A stretch of DNA of 64,000 bases, taken from Auriscalpium vulgare. Lineage: Eukaryota > Basidiomycota > Agaricomycetes > Russulales > Auriscalpiaceae. Positions 46,101 through 56,732 of the stretch are shown in pieces. A program made the translations under genes and the position numbers. The number at the start of each line of letters is the position of its first letter. Position 1 is the first letter of the stretch. Under the pieces are notes generated by a model. That model worked only from the letters and a program-made list of their open reading frames with translations, was not told the DNA's origin and ran no database searches. The stretch lies in NCBI GenBank assembly GCA_019915015.1, contig JAHBBC010000013.1:310001-374000 (forward strand), in the 5' to 3' direction.

Positions 46101-46170
46101 GGTGTCCCCGCTGCTGCAGACAGATTCACGGGCGCTTGCGTGGTTGGAGAGGGAGTGTGCGCCATTGTAG
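43158..46170 (+). CDS. Xaa-Pro aminopeptidase P (M24B metallopeptidase, EC 3.4.11.9)
   Basis: Removes N-terminal residues before proline. The creatinase-type N-domains are visible ([51 protein letters not shown]). The catalytic domain carries all five metal ligands: Asp and Asp in [19 protein letters not shown], His in [15 protein letters not shown], Glu in [18 protein letters not shown] and Glu in [10 protein letters not shown]. The protein ends LERECAPL at 46170. More than ten introns are needed. The intron at 43360-43420 has a GC donor (GCAAGT) and joins EDQ to HSSEYLAQ. Two in-frame starts exist: 43158, giving an Arg-rich Asp/Glu-free leader like a mitochondrial presequence, and 43248 ([15 protein letters not shown]), giving the cytosolic-type protein. 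The join near 45320-45470 ([14 protein letters not shown]) is the least certain. The frame is otherwise intact. Confidence 0.9.
43360..43420 (+). other. GC-AG intron, 61 nt
   Basis: Donor C|GCAAGT, acceptor CGTCTAG. Splicing here gives [20 protein letters not shown], the family's expected reading. Using the nearby GT (43363) would leave the frame wrong. Confidence 0.75.
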
Positions 46171-48016
46171 GCTTGGGGATCGTATATCCTCGGAACACAG
46201 TGCTGTCCTATCGAAAGTGTTGCCGTGTCGATGGTTGGAGGAGGACCCAGGGTATATCTGAACGTCTGGATCTCTGCACATGGTGGATTCGCCTCTGAGC
46301 AACCAGAGCGGCCCGGACGCGGGCCCGGTACGGGCGCTTCCGGAGTCGGAGGCGCGCGTCGTCTTCGCATCGGCAAAAGTGAGAAAAAATTATAGCGATT
46401 ATAAGCGATTATGATGCTTCTCTCCCCGTCATAATTATGGGGCATTTCGCAATCTACGTAGGTGATATGTCCTGAAAGTTATCACGAACATGCGGGAGGT
46501 CCAGCTTAGTAGATTAGTGAGGATATCCTGTCGTATAACCTAAATAAGGCAGCTACAGGCTGGATATCATGCCTGGGAGAGCTTTGTGATAACCGGTTAT
46601 AATGATCATAATAATTCTCTGATTTTGCTGATGTCGTGCTTTCCTGCTCTCTTCCACTGTTCAAGGCTGTTTTTGGCCAATTCCTTGACAACCTCGCTAG
46701 GGACACTTTTGGTTGCACCGCAGAGGTGTCGGACGGCGCCGATAAAGCGATGCCGCAACACTTTCACAATGGCACAACTCCCTGCCCTTATTATTGTGCT
46801 GGAGATCGGCCACGTTCGCATATCAAACAGTGGCCGGGTGAGGCTACTACCGCGTCGTGCGCCGAGGGCGACCGGATAAAATGCCTCTCTGGTAAGTGCC
46901 AGCGTGCCCACCCTCAGTGCGCTTCCAAGCAATTGACACGAGTACCTCCTTAGATCTTTACCCTCTGTGCGCGAGATCGTCAGGAAACCTCGTCTCGGAA
47001 GAGCACCGCGGAAGGCAGTCCCGCTATGATGCATCCCGCTGTTCTTTTCACTTCTACGGAAACTCAACGGAAGTATTAATACGAGCGGGCAGCGTCAATG
47101 CTGAATGCCCTTCATCGATCATCCCTACTGGACTTCGTGTCATGTTGCTGAATCTGGTTAAACCCGCTGTTACCTGATCGTATGCCCTTGCCCACCTCGT
47201 TGCTGCGCACTACAATCTGGCCGCCGCATGTTCGATCGCCTGATCTCGTTATTACTGACACCGGTCTACCAGCGCTTCGCAGATGCTGGGCCGGCCTCTG
47301 GTACTTATGATAGGCGCTAGACATTCGCAACATCTGTTTTCTGCTCTTTCATCAAGTTCTGCGCGACCGAATCAAATATTACACGGTCAGAATCCCCCAC
47401 CTCGTGTATTGCTATTCACACTTCTAGGCAAGCCTGTTTAACAGAACACGAGGGGCTAGGCACTTCCTGCAGCGCGAGAGAAGGCCTTCGTCATGGCTCG
47501 CTAGGAATTGCGAAGCGGCACTGCCAGCCAGTCGGATGCCGCATCCTACTTCAAAAGCATCACACTCGCGGGACATGCGCGGAACAGCCGCAAGGTCACC
47601 CTGTATGGCATAGAATTCCAACGGATACCCTTGGATGACTCCCCTGAACGGCTTCTATTTAAGAAGGCACCGTGGCACATCTCAAAGTCGTCGGCTATGG
47701 CCTATGATAGGGTGCGTACCTGTGTTCCGTCCATAGCCCGATGTCGAGAGGTTAATAAACTTTGACACTTGGCCCATATCTATGAATGCAGACGAATTGA
47801 TACAGCCGCATGCCGAGCGCTATACATCAAGCCGGACGTCTTCGCCAGCCGCGTGCAAGCCAGACTCTTTGCATCGTGAATGCGGCAACGCGCAATGAGC
47901 CTGCTTCGAGCCTTTCACCCGAATTCAAAAGGAGGTTTGCACGCACGTTTCCTTCTGATTTTGTTTCTGTAGCCGAAGACAGATTGCAATTCCGCTGCAC
48001 CTCAGGCTCCCAAAGG
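46171..48016. other. 1.8-kb region without a supported gene
   Basis: AT-rich near 46380-46440 (ATTATAGCGATTATAAGCGATTATGA). A 153-codon minus frame (46606-47067) shows no motif. The last 100 bases hold the DUF4436-like copy C promoter (AAAAGGAGGTTTGCA near 47928, then the TATA box). Confidence 0.4.
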
Positions 48017-48024
48017 TATATAAG
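48017..48024 (+). promoter_or_regulatory. TATA box of DUF4436-like copy C
   Basis: TATATAAG, 62-69 bases before the ATG. The surrounding block is conserved upstream of copy B at a similar distance, which supports a real core promoter. Confidence 0.65.
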
Positions 48025-48085
48025 TCCCCCTTTCCAAGGATAGAATTGCTCGAGTACCCTTCTCTATCACAAGCGGCGCCCTGCA

Positions 48086-49539
48086 ATGTTCTCTTTCCGC
48101 TCTCATCCACGCCTACAGTCGGTCTTGGCCAGGCTCAAGAAGGAGCGGGACGGTCACCGGCCATGGGTCTTGAGGAGCACCTTCATCCTCGTTGTATTCA
48201 TCATATTGGGCATCGTCATAGGATGGGAGTTCCGGACCAAGACATTCCATGGCAATTTCAGCGCAAACCCGATCACCCCCGGCGGCAGGGTACTCTCCCT
48301 TTCGCTGGACGTTGTATCGGTGGACCCAATCGCCCGCGTAGTGACGCTGGACTGGTCGATTCTCGACGACAGCTGTATCACCTCATCATACAACACCGGA
48401 GATCCTTTACCGTCAGACTCAGACTGTCCGCTGGTCAACATCTACGTAGACCCGTGAGGCTTCCTGTCGCGTCTCCTATTGCCGTATCGCTGATCATAGC
48501 GCTTGATTGTAGGAACCTCCTTGCTCCTACCCAGGGGAACGGCAACCAGCCTGCGCAGATCGGCAGCTCAGCCCTCGCCTCCAGTGACCTCAGCTCGATG
48601 CCGATCTTTCAATATAACGTCAGCTCGCTGCTGCTCTACGCCAGCAGCTTCCCGATATTCCGCACATCACTGGTGATGTACAGCACGAGCGGTGCAATTG
48701 CCGGCACCAGCACCAAACGGACATTGGAGCGGAGCCCCGAGAACTATCCCTTCGACACGTAAGTTTCCCAAAAACTTTGACGACGTCTTTGCTCACGGCC
48801 TGGCAGATACGCGTCGGACGTGTTCATGTTCGGTCAGACGAATGACACAAGTGACTTTGTGGCGCTTTCCATCGACGAACCCACTGGAATTGCATTGTTC
48901 GTTGCTCCTTTCCTTTGCTATATCTGATAGACTGAGATCTGGCTGGACTACAGTGGATTCTACGTCAGAGGAGAGCGTTTCCCAGACGCCTCTGCGCCGC
49001 CTGATCCCAACGCGCCGCCGGACTTCAACAACTTTGTGAACCTTGAGCTGTCGATCAAGAGGGCAGGACTTGTGAAGACGTATGTTGTCGTCGTGATTCT
49101 GGCTATGTGTACGTCGCTTTCGATGGTCGCCTTACTCACCGGTTGCTCACTTTCCTTATCATTTGCGCAGGGTCCATCTCTCTAGGCCTGGTTGTCATTT
49201 CTCTCAAAGCGGTGGTTTTTGGCCACGCAACGGATTCAGCTGTGCTCGTCGTCCCCGCGGCCACACTTTTTGCTTTCACCGGTTTGCGAAGCACTCTTCC
49301 GGGTGCACCCGCTGGATTCGGTACGTTGCATTCAGTGTCTTCGCGCACAGGTCTCTATCTCACGCGAATAAAAGGCGCCATAATTGGTCTCTAGTCTTTC
49401 CTTTCTGCTTTCTGCTGATCAAGCGCTGACCTCGCGCGTATCAGATTTCGTTGGAACGCTTCCTGCTATTGGGTTTCTGCTTCTGGCGGTACTTCCTTGT
49501 TTACATAAACTGGGACGCGAGCTGATGTATCCTCTCTAG
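48086..49539 (+). CDS. DUF4436-like membrane protein, copy C, 367 aa
   Basis: Best-resolved of the three paralogs. Exons 48086-48453, 48513-48758, 48807-48896, 48954-49108, 49171-49320 and 49445-49539 sum to 1,104 nt with no stop, giving 367 residues. An N-terminal TM (FILVVFIILGIVIGWEF) is followed by an extracytosolic beta-rich part (RVLSLSLDVVSVDPIARVV, NIYVDP, NYPFDT, GFYVRGERFPD). Then come C-terminal TMs around LVKTYVVVVILAM and SLGLVVISLKAVVFGH, LFAFTGLRSTLPGAPAGF, and DFVGTLPAIGFLLLAV. YPFD and LFAF-LR-PGAP are DUF4436 traits. Function is unknown in fungi and bacteria. The 4th donor and others are canonical. Confidence 0.83.
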
Positions 49540-50446
49540 ACCATGATCTGTTTGATGTCATTCCTCCTTCGGCGGCCTGCCGACAAGCAAGCTCGTTACA
49601 GACCCACCGGCGAGGGACTCTCCGCAGGCAATGAGGGACGCCCCACAGGCAAGGAGGCAGAGGCCTACGATCACGTAGAGGAGTTGACTGACACGCGTGG
49701 GGCCGTGAGTCCCGCGTAGAAAAAGGATCCAACTTCTTACAGCCTTGAACCTTCTGTGAAGTTTGTTCTGACATATGCGCTTTCGTACGTCTTGTTTTCT
49801 CGGCACTGTTGAGGCGTCGTTTCTCCAATATTAGTAGTATGCTCTACAGTTTGCAGTAAGTCAACAACGCGGCAGCAAGTAGAATAATCATGGCAGTATC
49901 ATTCCGCTCTTTCCTTGATCTGCAGCCCAACTGAACCACCCGTTACGCCTGTGCTGAGAGAAAGTACGATCGAACTCGAATTTGAAGTCGAATAAGCGCT
50001 TGACAATCTCATCTTATCAGTACACTGCAACCGCTCGATCGTTCCCTTTCAGCATGGCTGCCATCCAGTCACGGCGCCCTCGCACTACACTAGCCTCATC
50101 CTGTCTCATGTCCCGGGTGAGCGCGAAGCTCACATGTATGTTTCAAGCCAGAAGCCGGCGGGCCACCAGAGATGTCGATGCTGCCTGAGGCCCTCGTGGA
50201 CACATACTACTGCGTTGGGTCGGTTGTAGGTTGCAAGAGTCGTGTACCGAGTTTCGTAGGTTTGCGGCCATCGTATATGAATGTCAGGTTCGGAAGCAGC
50301 CTTCGCCTCTGCCACACCCTGGCCACACCGCACCTACTCTACACGCAAAAATATATATGCATTATGCGAAAGTCCAAGCGGTGGTATCAATAAGTTAATC
50401 CTCAAAACGCATCTCGTGCACTCGCTGCCAAGAAAGTGGGCCATCG
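49540..50446. other. intergenic region, at most a small membrane peptide gene
   Basis: An 82-codon minus frame (49558-49806) contains one hydrophobic helix (LLYVIVGLCLLACGASLIACG) after a basic stretch. It might encode a tiny membrane protein, but there is no homology or splice support. Nothing else seen. Confidence 0.3.
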
Positions 50447-52032
50447 CTATGACCTCCTAAGATCGCCCTGCGACCCATGCGGAGATATCGAATGGCTCCT
50501 CGATCCTGACCGCCGCTGCTCGTCCGCCGCCCGCAGCCGCGTCCGCTCGTCCGCCTCTAGCTCATCGTCCTCGCCCTCCTCCGACAACCTGCGCAGGCCA
50601 ACCGCCTCCCCGTTCTCCGGCTCCTCGGCGCCGAACGAGTCGAACAACGTGTGTGACTGCGCGCGGTACATTGAGTTGCGCGAGCCGCGTCGCGCATGCC
50701 CTGTGGACACGGGCGACAGGCCGCCCCAACCGTCAATGGAGGATCGACCCTGCAGCGACAGGCGCGGGTTCATGAGTCCGCTCTCGAGGGCAGAGTGGCC
50801 GTTGAGTACGGGGGTCGGGTCGGCCTTGCGTGAGAGCTCCAGGAGGTGGATGCCGAGGAAGGTGACAACGAAGCCGGCGATGAGGGAAAGGGTATTGGTC
50901 GGGTTGTCGGTGTTGAGGCCTTGGAATAAAATCAAAGAGGCGACGATGGTCGCAGTGGAGAAGCCGACATAGTACAGGGGATTAACGCTGCCAGAAACAA
51001 GTGTCAGCCAAACGTGAGGGGAAACGACCAGGGGACGTACACATTAGTCGAAAATATGTCTAGTGCTTTGTTAAAGTAGTTCATTTGTACCATTATACAC
51101 ACCACTATCACGATGCCGAAGACGTAGGTACTGGGGTGGGTGAATTGATTGCTGCCGGCAAAGGTGAGTTTGACGGCGATGCCGAAGCCCTTGATCGCCA
51201 TGATCGACACGGAGCCGACAAGGGAGCAGATGGAGATGTACACGACGGGCTTCTTCCGGCCGTATATGGGGGCGACGGAGTATATCATGACGAGCGTGAA
51301 GACGAGGACGCTGAAGCAGTACATAAGGAAACCTAGGATTCCAGTCAGGAACGACGGCACATAACAACATGTAAAGGCGACGCACCTGGCTGGACCGCAT
51401 AATGCAAAATCTCATCAACAGTTTCTATGTCCTTGTCTGCTGGCGCATGGAGGACGATTATGAGCGAGCCGATCAGGCATAGTGTGCATCCAACGCGTCC
51501 TAGGTGCCCGAGTTGTTCGTCCAGTAGGTATGATGCGAGAATGGCGCTGTGCATGGGGTCGGAAACGAAGGCTCGAAGCCAGTAACGGACGCGTACCCGA
51601 TAATGACACTGAGTGCACCCAGTGGTGTGACCAGTATTGGAGGAGCGAAGGAGTAGGCAGCGAAGTTTGCGACTACGGAACACGATCGTCAGGCGGTTGC
51701 CAACAGTGGCATTGTTTTCGGAAGGCTCACGTTCTCCCAGTACCACTGCGCACAAGTTCGTAAATCCGGCAGCGCGACACACAATGTCGAAACTCACACG
51801 TCGATATTCCTGCCCACCATATTGGATTCTTCAGGTATGCGTGATCGTCCGATGCAGACGCGTATGCGCTATTTCGTTCTGCGGCGTCGTTGAGGCCCTG
51901 GACATACTTCAGGACACCGCCGTGACAATGCATGCATGAGCTGCGCACCTTTTTCGTTATGATGAAGCTCGTGCCGATTGCGACGGAGCCAGACATCGCA
52001 AGCACAATTCCAATGTACTTGTCTTCCACCAT
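50447..52032 (-). CDS. NIPA-type magnesium transporter (DUF803)
   Basis: Multi-pass Mg2+ transporter family of the DMT clan. The start at 52032 (MVEDKYIGIVLAMSGSVAIGTSFIITKK) is the canonical NIPA opening. WWAGISTMV, FAPPILVTPLGALSVIIGAIL, DEQLGHLGRVGCTLCLIGSLIIVLHAP, FTLVMIYSVAPIYGRKKPVVYIS, VSIMAIKGFGIAVKLTFAGSNQF, VQMNYFNKALDIFSTNVVNP and SLIAGFVVTFLGIHLLEL follow, about nine TM helices in all. A 140-residue Ser/Arg-rich cytosolic tail ends GSQGDLRRS. Introns are GT-AG; one of about 50 nt (GTACGC...CACAG) splits SVIIG from AILASYLLDEQ. The frame is intact. Membrane location (plasma membrane or endosome) is inferred from animal homologs. Confidence 0.9.
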
Positions 52033-52262
52033 GGTGGGTTTTGCGTGGATAAATGAGTGGAAGAGAGGCCGGGGAGGGTCGTGAAGAGGTGAGCAGAAAC
52101 CCGTGCTGGTCGTCGGAATTCGGTGGTCCGACTCGGCCAAGCGTCCACTCCCCGGGGTCCCATCAGGTAGCTCTCCGGGGTCCTGTAGTTCCCATCTAAT
52201 CTTATCTATCTGCCATTGTCCGCGATGCAAAGCTCGTTCTCGAATCTCAAGTGCTAAGTACA

Positions 52263-55200
52263 TTATTCGACGTCCCTCCACGGCCTGTCGACATTCACAT
52301 CCGCTTCCTCATCGGCCGCGGCTACTCCTTGCAGTGTGAGGGCTTCCATCCGCTCAGCAAAGCTGTTCATCTCAGCCACACCCTGTGCCCGCACGCCTGC
52401 GTCATAGCCACCGCTCTCATCTACGTCCTCCTCAGGATCCCAGGATATCGGGGCGCCCTTCCAGCCGCCGTTGTTGTAAATGTAGTTGAGGAAAGATCTC
52501 CAGAGTGGATCTAAGGATAGGACCGACGGGTCGCCGACGACAATCAGGAGGGCCTGTGCTCGTGTTACAGCGACTGAAAGTAGAACGGTGAGCCACAATA
52601 CATCTACAGCGTGGTTTACCTAGTATGTGCTCACCGTTGAAACGCCGAGGGTTGGCAACGAAGCCAAGGGTATGCCTGAGGTCGTATTCCACGAAGTCGC
52701 GGCTGCTCCGGACCGTAGAGATGATCATCACTCGGCGTTCCTACCGAGACAGCAATCAATAGTGTACAGTTCGCTGGACAGAGACGGCGCCCACCTGGCC
52801 CTGGAACTCTTCCGTGCTCCCAACCTTGATTCCCTCGGCAAAAGACCTCAAGAGGGTGCGGATCTTCACGCATTGGGCGTGATATGGGGCGATGATGCCA
52901 ATCTCCTTGTCCGCTGCCAGCCGCATCAGTCAACACAACTGAAAAGGTGGCGACTGCGAGACGAACTGATCCTGAAGCGCCGGTCGGAGCGCAATGCTTC
53001 CACGTATGCTTTTACTTGCTGAGCCTCCTCGATGTTGAAGAAGGAGGGCGATGAGGCCTCGCGATTATCCTTGCCAGTCATGCCGTGGAACAGGATGGGG
53101 AACTTGGGAGACGGAAGAATTGGACTGCCCAAATACGAGTTCATTACACGCGCGTCGGCGCAGGGCTCCAGATCGCCGTTGTAAAATTTCTCGTTCGGGA
53201 ACGTCAATATTGCAGGATGCGACCGATAATTCTGGGTCAACTTGACAATCCTGGCAACACTGTGTAAGTGCACTGTACTAAACATGCCGAACAGAAACAC
53301 AAACGTTGTGCCGTGGCCATCGTCCTCGTCGTAGATGTCCGATTCCAAGTTCATCAACCTCTCCATGTAGCTGACGTCCAGCTGGAGACGCCGCGCGATC
53401 GCAGAGCGTATGATTGGGCCCAGCTGCTTTGGATCGCCCGACAGCACCACGTTCGTCGATGGATCCGCCATGGTCTTGATGGCAATCATCACCTCCGGCT
53501 CCGTCGCCTGCCCCGCCTCGTCCACGAATATGTGCGAGAAGTGCCCGCGCGGCAGACCGATGTTGTGCGCGAAGGACGCGGAGACGCACGTCGAGACAAT
53601 CACTTTGTAGCGCTTGAGCACTGCGATGGGTGGTAGGGTAAAGTGCCCTTGCAGATTGGTACATGTGAACTGGAGCAGCTCGTCGGGGACGGTGTCCTTG
53701 AACCTGCTGGGCGCGTAGTGTCGGAATAGCTGGTCTGCACCAAGCATGGCCAATCGGGACGCGAGGAGATCTGCGGCGGAATTGCTGGGAGCGCAGGCCA
53801 GGACACGCGCGTTAGGCTTCGTCCGGAGGACTTGTCTGATCGCTTCGATCGTCGTGATTGTCTTTCCGGTTCCCGGACTAGTGGAGCAAAGCTTTGAGTA
53901 CAATCAAATGAAGACATGTGGTGGAAGTCACTTACGGCCCAAAGATGACGAATGGCACAGAGCCAGGCGGAAGGCGGACGATGGCACTGACGGCCGCCCG
54001 CTGAGGCGCATTGCCCGCGAGCAAATTGTTATAGAAATTCATCATGGACACATTTGAAGGGACCATGCCGTCGACATGCTGCTGAGTCGGGAACAGGACA
54101 CGCCTCTCGATGAATGCAGTATCCAGGGCTTGATGCTGCCGTCGAAGAGGAGTACGATTCAGCTTGAAGTGCACGTTGTGCAGTTGATCTGCGCTCGGAA
54201 TTGGGAAGCTTCCGTGAAAGCGTAGGCCTACTTCTTCTTTCCTCACGGTGTGGACGTGACCTTCAAACCACTTTCCGGTAGCCGCGCCATGCCTCTGTAC
54301 CAATATACGATCACCTGGAGCATGATACATGATCAGCATGTACACGGGCCAACTGTGGCCAATGAGCACAAACTCACCGGTCAAGACGCTGGGGCGCTTC
54401 TCTGCCAAACCTGGGACCACCAAGCTAACATCGCGATGGTCAGAGAGAACACACGAGGAAGATTGGTGGTCTCACTAATAGTACTGATTGTGTCTCGTCA
54501 ATTTGGCGTCATCGATGTCGTAAGTTTGGAGGTCGCGTCTATATAAGTATATTGGAGAGGAAAAGATCAGTGAAAGACGAAGCAATTGCCAACACGCCCA
54601 CGCACTCCATTCGACCTTCTTCTATCCACAGCAAAGTCTTGAAATGCCGGCCATACGTGTCCTTGTTCAGGGAGGCAGGTAAGACGGTGCGCCTGAGCTG
54701 CCTGATCACATCCGACGTCGAGCCGGAGAACAGCACCGACGAGATGGATTGCGGGATCGGAGCATGGGGCAGGGACACCACCCACTTAACCGCCTCCAGA
54801 GCCGGCGCAGACGGGCCCAGGACAACGTCAACTTCCGCCTGACGCGCGGTACGGCGCTGCCTCGGCACATAGGGCCGCGACGGCTTGAGCAGCTCGTAGT
54901 CCGCTTTGCTGCCGACGGTCGCCTTGAGGAGGCGTACGATGATGAATTTCTGTCTGAGTGTCGTGTCCTCGAAGGTGATTTCAAGGCGGTCTTCAAACCT
55001 GCCCCGGTGATCGTGACGGAGCGTGATGCCGAGCCGCGTCTCACGCCCGTACTGAAGTCGGAGGCTACCGGAGTCTGGCGCAGAGACCGCGAAACTACCT
55101 ACAATTTAGACTCTTTACATGAACGCATAGGCAAAGGAACGCACCCAGATGTTTGTGGTAGACGGGACAGACTCGACGAGAGTCTGATCTGCACAATCCG

Positions 55201-55779
55201 GATGGTAGACAATGGAACAGCGGTCTTGATCGTCAAGTGGACCATGAGACCTCTGATTGCCTCGGGCAACTCCACGACGCCGTAGTCGATGCCTCCGCCA
55301 TGCGACAGTGAGACGCCGTTTTTGTCCTTCGACGCGTCGTCGAAGACCGCCTTGTAGGCCGCGTACTTCTCCTTGCTCTTGTGGGTGCGTTGGTTCGTGT
55401 GATGCTCCCACCGCTCAGCTGTAACGACGACGTCGCAGAGCTCGCACAGCACCTCGCCGGCGCGGACAGGAACAGCCTCGGGTTGCACATCGGACGAGAC
55501 GCCACCTTGTTGCGCGAGGAGCTCGTGCCGCTTTCCCCGCAAGTGCAACTGCCAACCCTGCCCAGGTGGGACAGGGACATTGCAGATAGGGCAATGATGC
55601 ATTTTGACAGCCCCGGAGACATTCCTTTGATGTTTCTTGCCCTTCACGTGCGACGCGTAGGCCGCTTGAGAGATGAGGACGAGTTGGCATGGCTCACAGA
55701 ACAGAACGTCGTGCTTGGAGGCACACGTCTCGTCCTGACAAGATCCAGTGGCGAGTAGCTGTGGGCATATGTTGACCAT
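52263..55779 (-). CDS. SF1 RNA helicase, SDE3/MOV10/SAD-3-like, copy 2, with CCCH and C2H2 zinc fingers
   Basis: The start at 55779 (MVNICPQLL) opens a CCCH finger (C-x8-C-x4-C-x3-H). Three U1-like C2H2 fingers follow (CEPCQLVLISQ...H...KKH; CPICNVPVPPGQGWQLH...KRH; CELCDVVVTAERWEHH...RTH). The helicase core has FVIFGP|GTGKTITTIEAI with an intron in the P-loop (about 53880-53935), LACAPSNSAADLLASRL, HIFVDEAGQATEPEVM (motif II DEAG), VLSGDPKQLGPIIRS, LTQNYRSHPAIL, VMIISTVRSSRDFVEY and VAVTRAQALLIVVGDP. The acidic C-terminal tail ends RPWRDVE at 52263. Every motif expected for an active ATPase is present. RNA-silencing involvement is known for the branch (SDE3, SAD-3, MOV10) and inferred here. 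Copy 3 lies immediately upstream on the same strand. Confidence 0.85.
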
Positions 55780-56732
55780 GGCGGGCGGTGGGTCGACGTG
55801 GTCGTCGCGAACGTCCACTGGAGAAGATATATGGCGAATCGGACAAAGAGTAGGCGCCGTGACTTGCACGCACCTTGAAGGGTTGCTAGAAACGGAAAAG
55901 ATGTCGATGAACGCCGTCTGTACACGTTGCTTATCGGCCACGCCTTGAGCACGCTCAGCGCTTAGCCACAAGGAACCGCTGTATTGAGCTGCTGGATAGG
56001 CCTATGCAGGCGGAACCTTCCCGTTCAACGTTCGCCGAAGCAGGCGTGCATACAAACTGGGATGGGACTCGGAAATGTCCCAGGCTCCCAGCTGCTTGAT
56101 GGCATATTTTACGGCCGGTCGTAGCCTGGTGCGCCTCGAGTGCGCCGTTTGCAGTAAAAGTCACCGTCCGCAGTATTGTACTGTGATAAGATTCTCGGCC
56201 TCGCATCGACGGTGACATCCATGCGTTGCTGTCAAGTGCGCCAAGGGTAGAAAGTGCGTGCGGAATGGCAGGATCTCCTGGGCTCTCGGCAATGGCAATG
56301 GAGGTGACAGTGGCGACGAACAGAATCAGGGCAAAGAGCTTACACAGCGACAACGGCCTCCCTTGTGAGCCTTAGGCATACAATTTCCGACTCTCCACGA
56401 CGCTCAGCACGACTGCCAACGAAATTCCAGCGAGTCTTTCGTTCGAATCGGTTTCATGATGCCAGTACTTGCGATGGTGACGCATGATGGAAGCATAGAA
56501 TGGATCGTTGTGTTCTTAGCCGCAAATCCAACGATCGATAGTCCGAGAATGTCGAAGGGAATAAGTCCAGTTGAATGTGCGACGAGGATACCGCCGCCGC
56601 GTCAAACTAGCGAAGTAGATCTAATCTTATCTGTCTTGTTGACTTTCACAATCTCTCCAAAGTCAATTCTACAAAGAGTACGATACAACCTCTCAAGAAA
56701 GAGTACCGGAATGAAGAATTAATGGTGCCCGA
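55780..56732. other. spacer between helicase copies 2 and 3
   Basis: Holds the copy 2 promoter, the candidate secreted-peptide frame at 55955-56353, and an AT-richer stretch (56450-56720) that is probably the copy 3 3' flank. Confidence 0.5.
55955..56353 (-). CDS. possible small secreted protein, 132 aa
   Basis: The frame opens with a convincing signal peptide (MSLCKLFALILFVATVTSIAIA, cleavage near IA/ES). About 110 residues with four Cys and no known motif follow. There is no intron evidence and the start context was not verified. The frame runs toward the upstream side of helicase copy 2. It may be a real small secreted protein, of which Agaricomycetes have many, or a chance frame. Confidence 0.3.
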   Translation of the reverse strand: MSLCKLFALILFVATVTSIAIAESPGDPAIPHALSTLGALDSNAWMSPSMRGRESYHSTILRTVTFTANGALEAHQATTGRKICHQAAGSLGHFRVPSQFVCTPASANVEREGSACIGLSSSSIQRFLVAKR

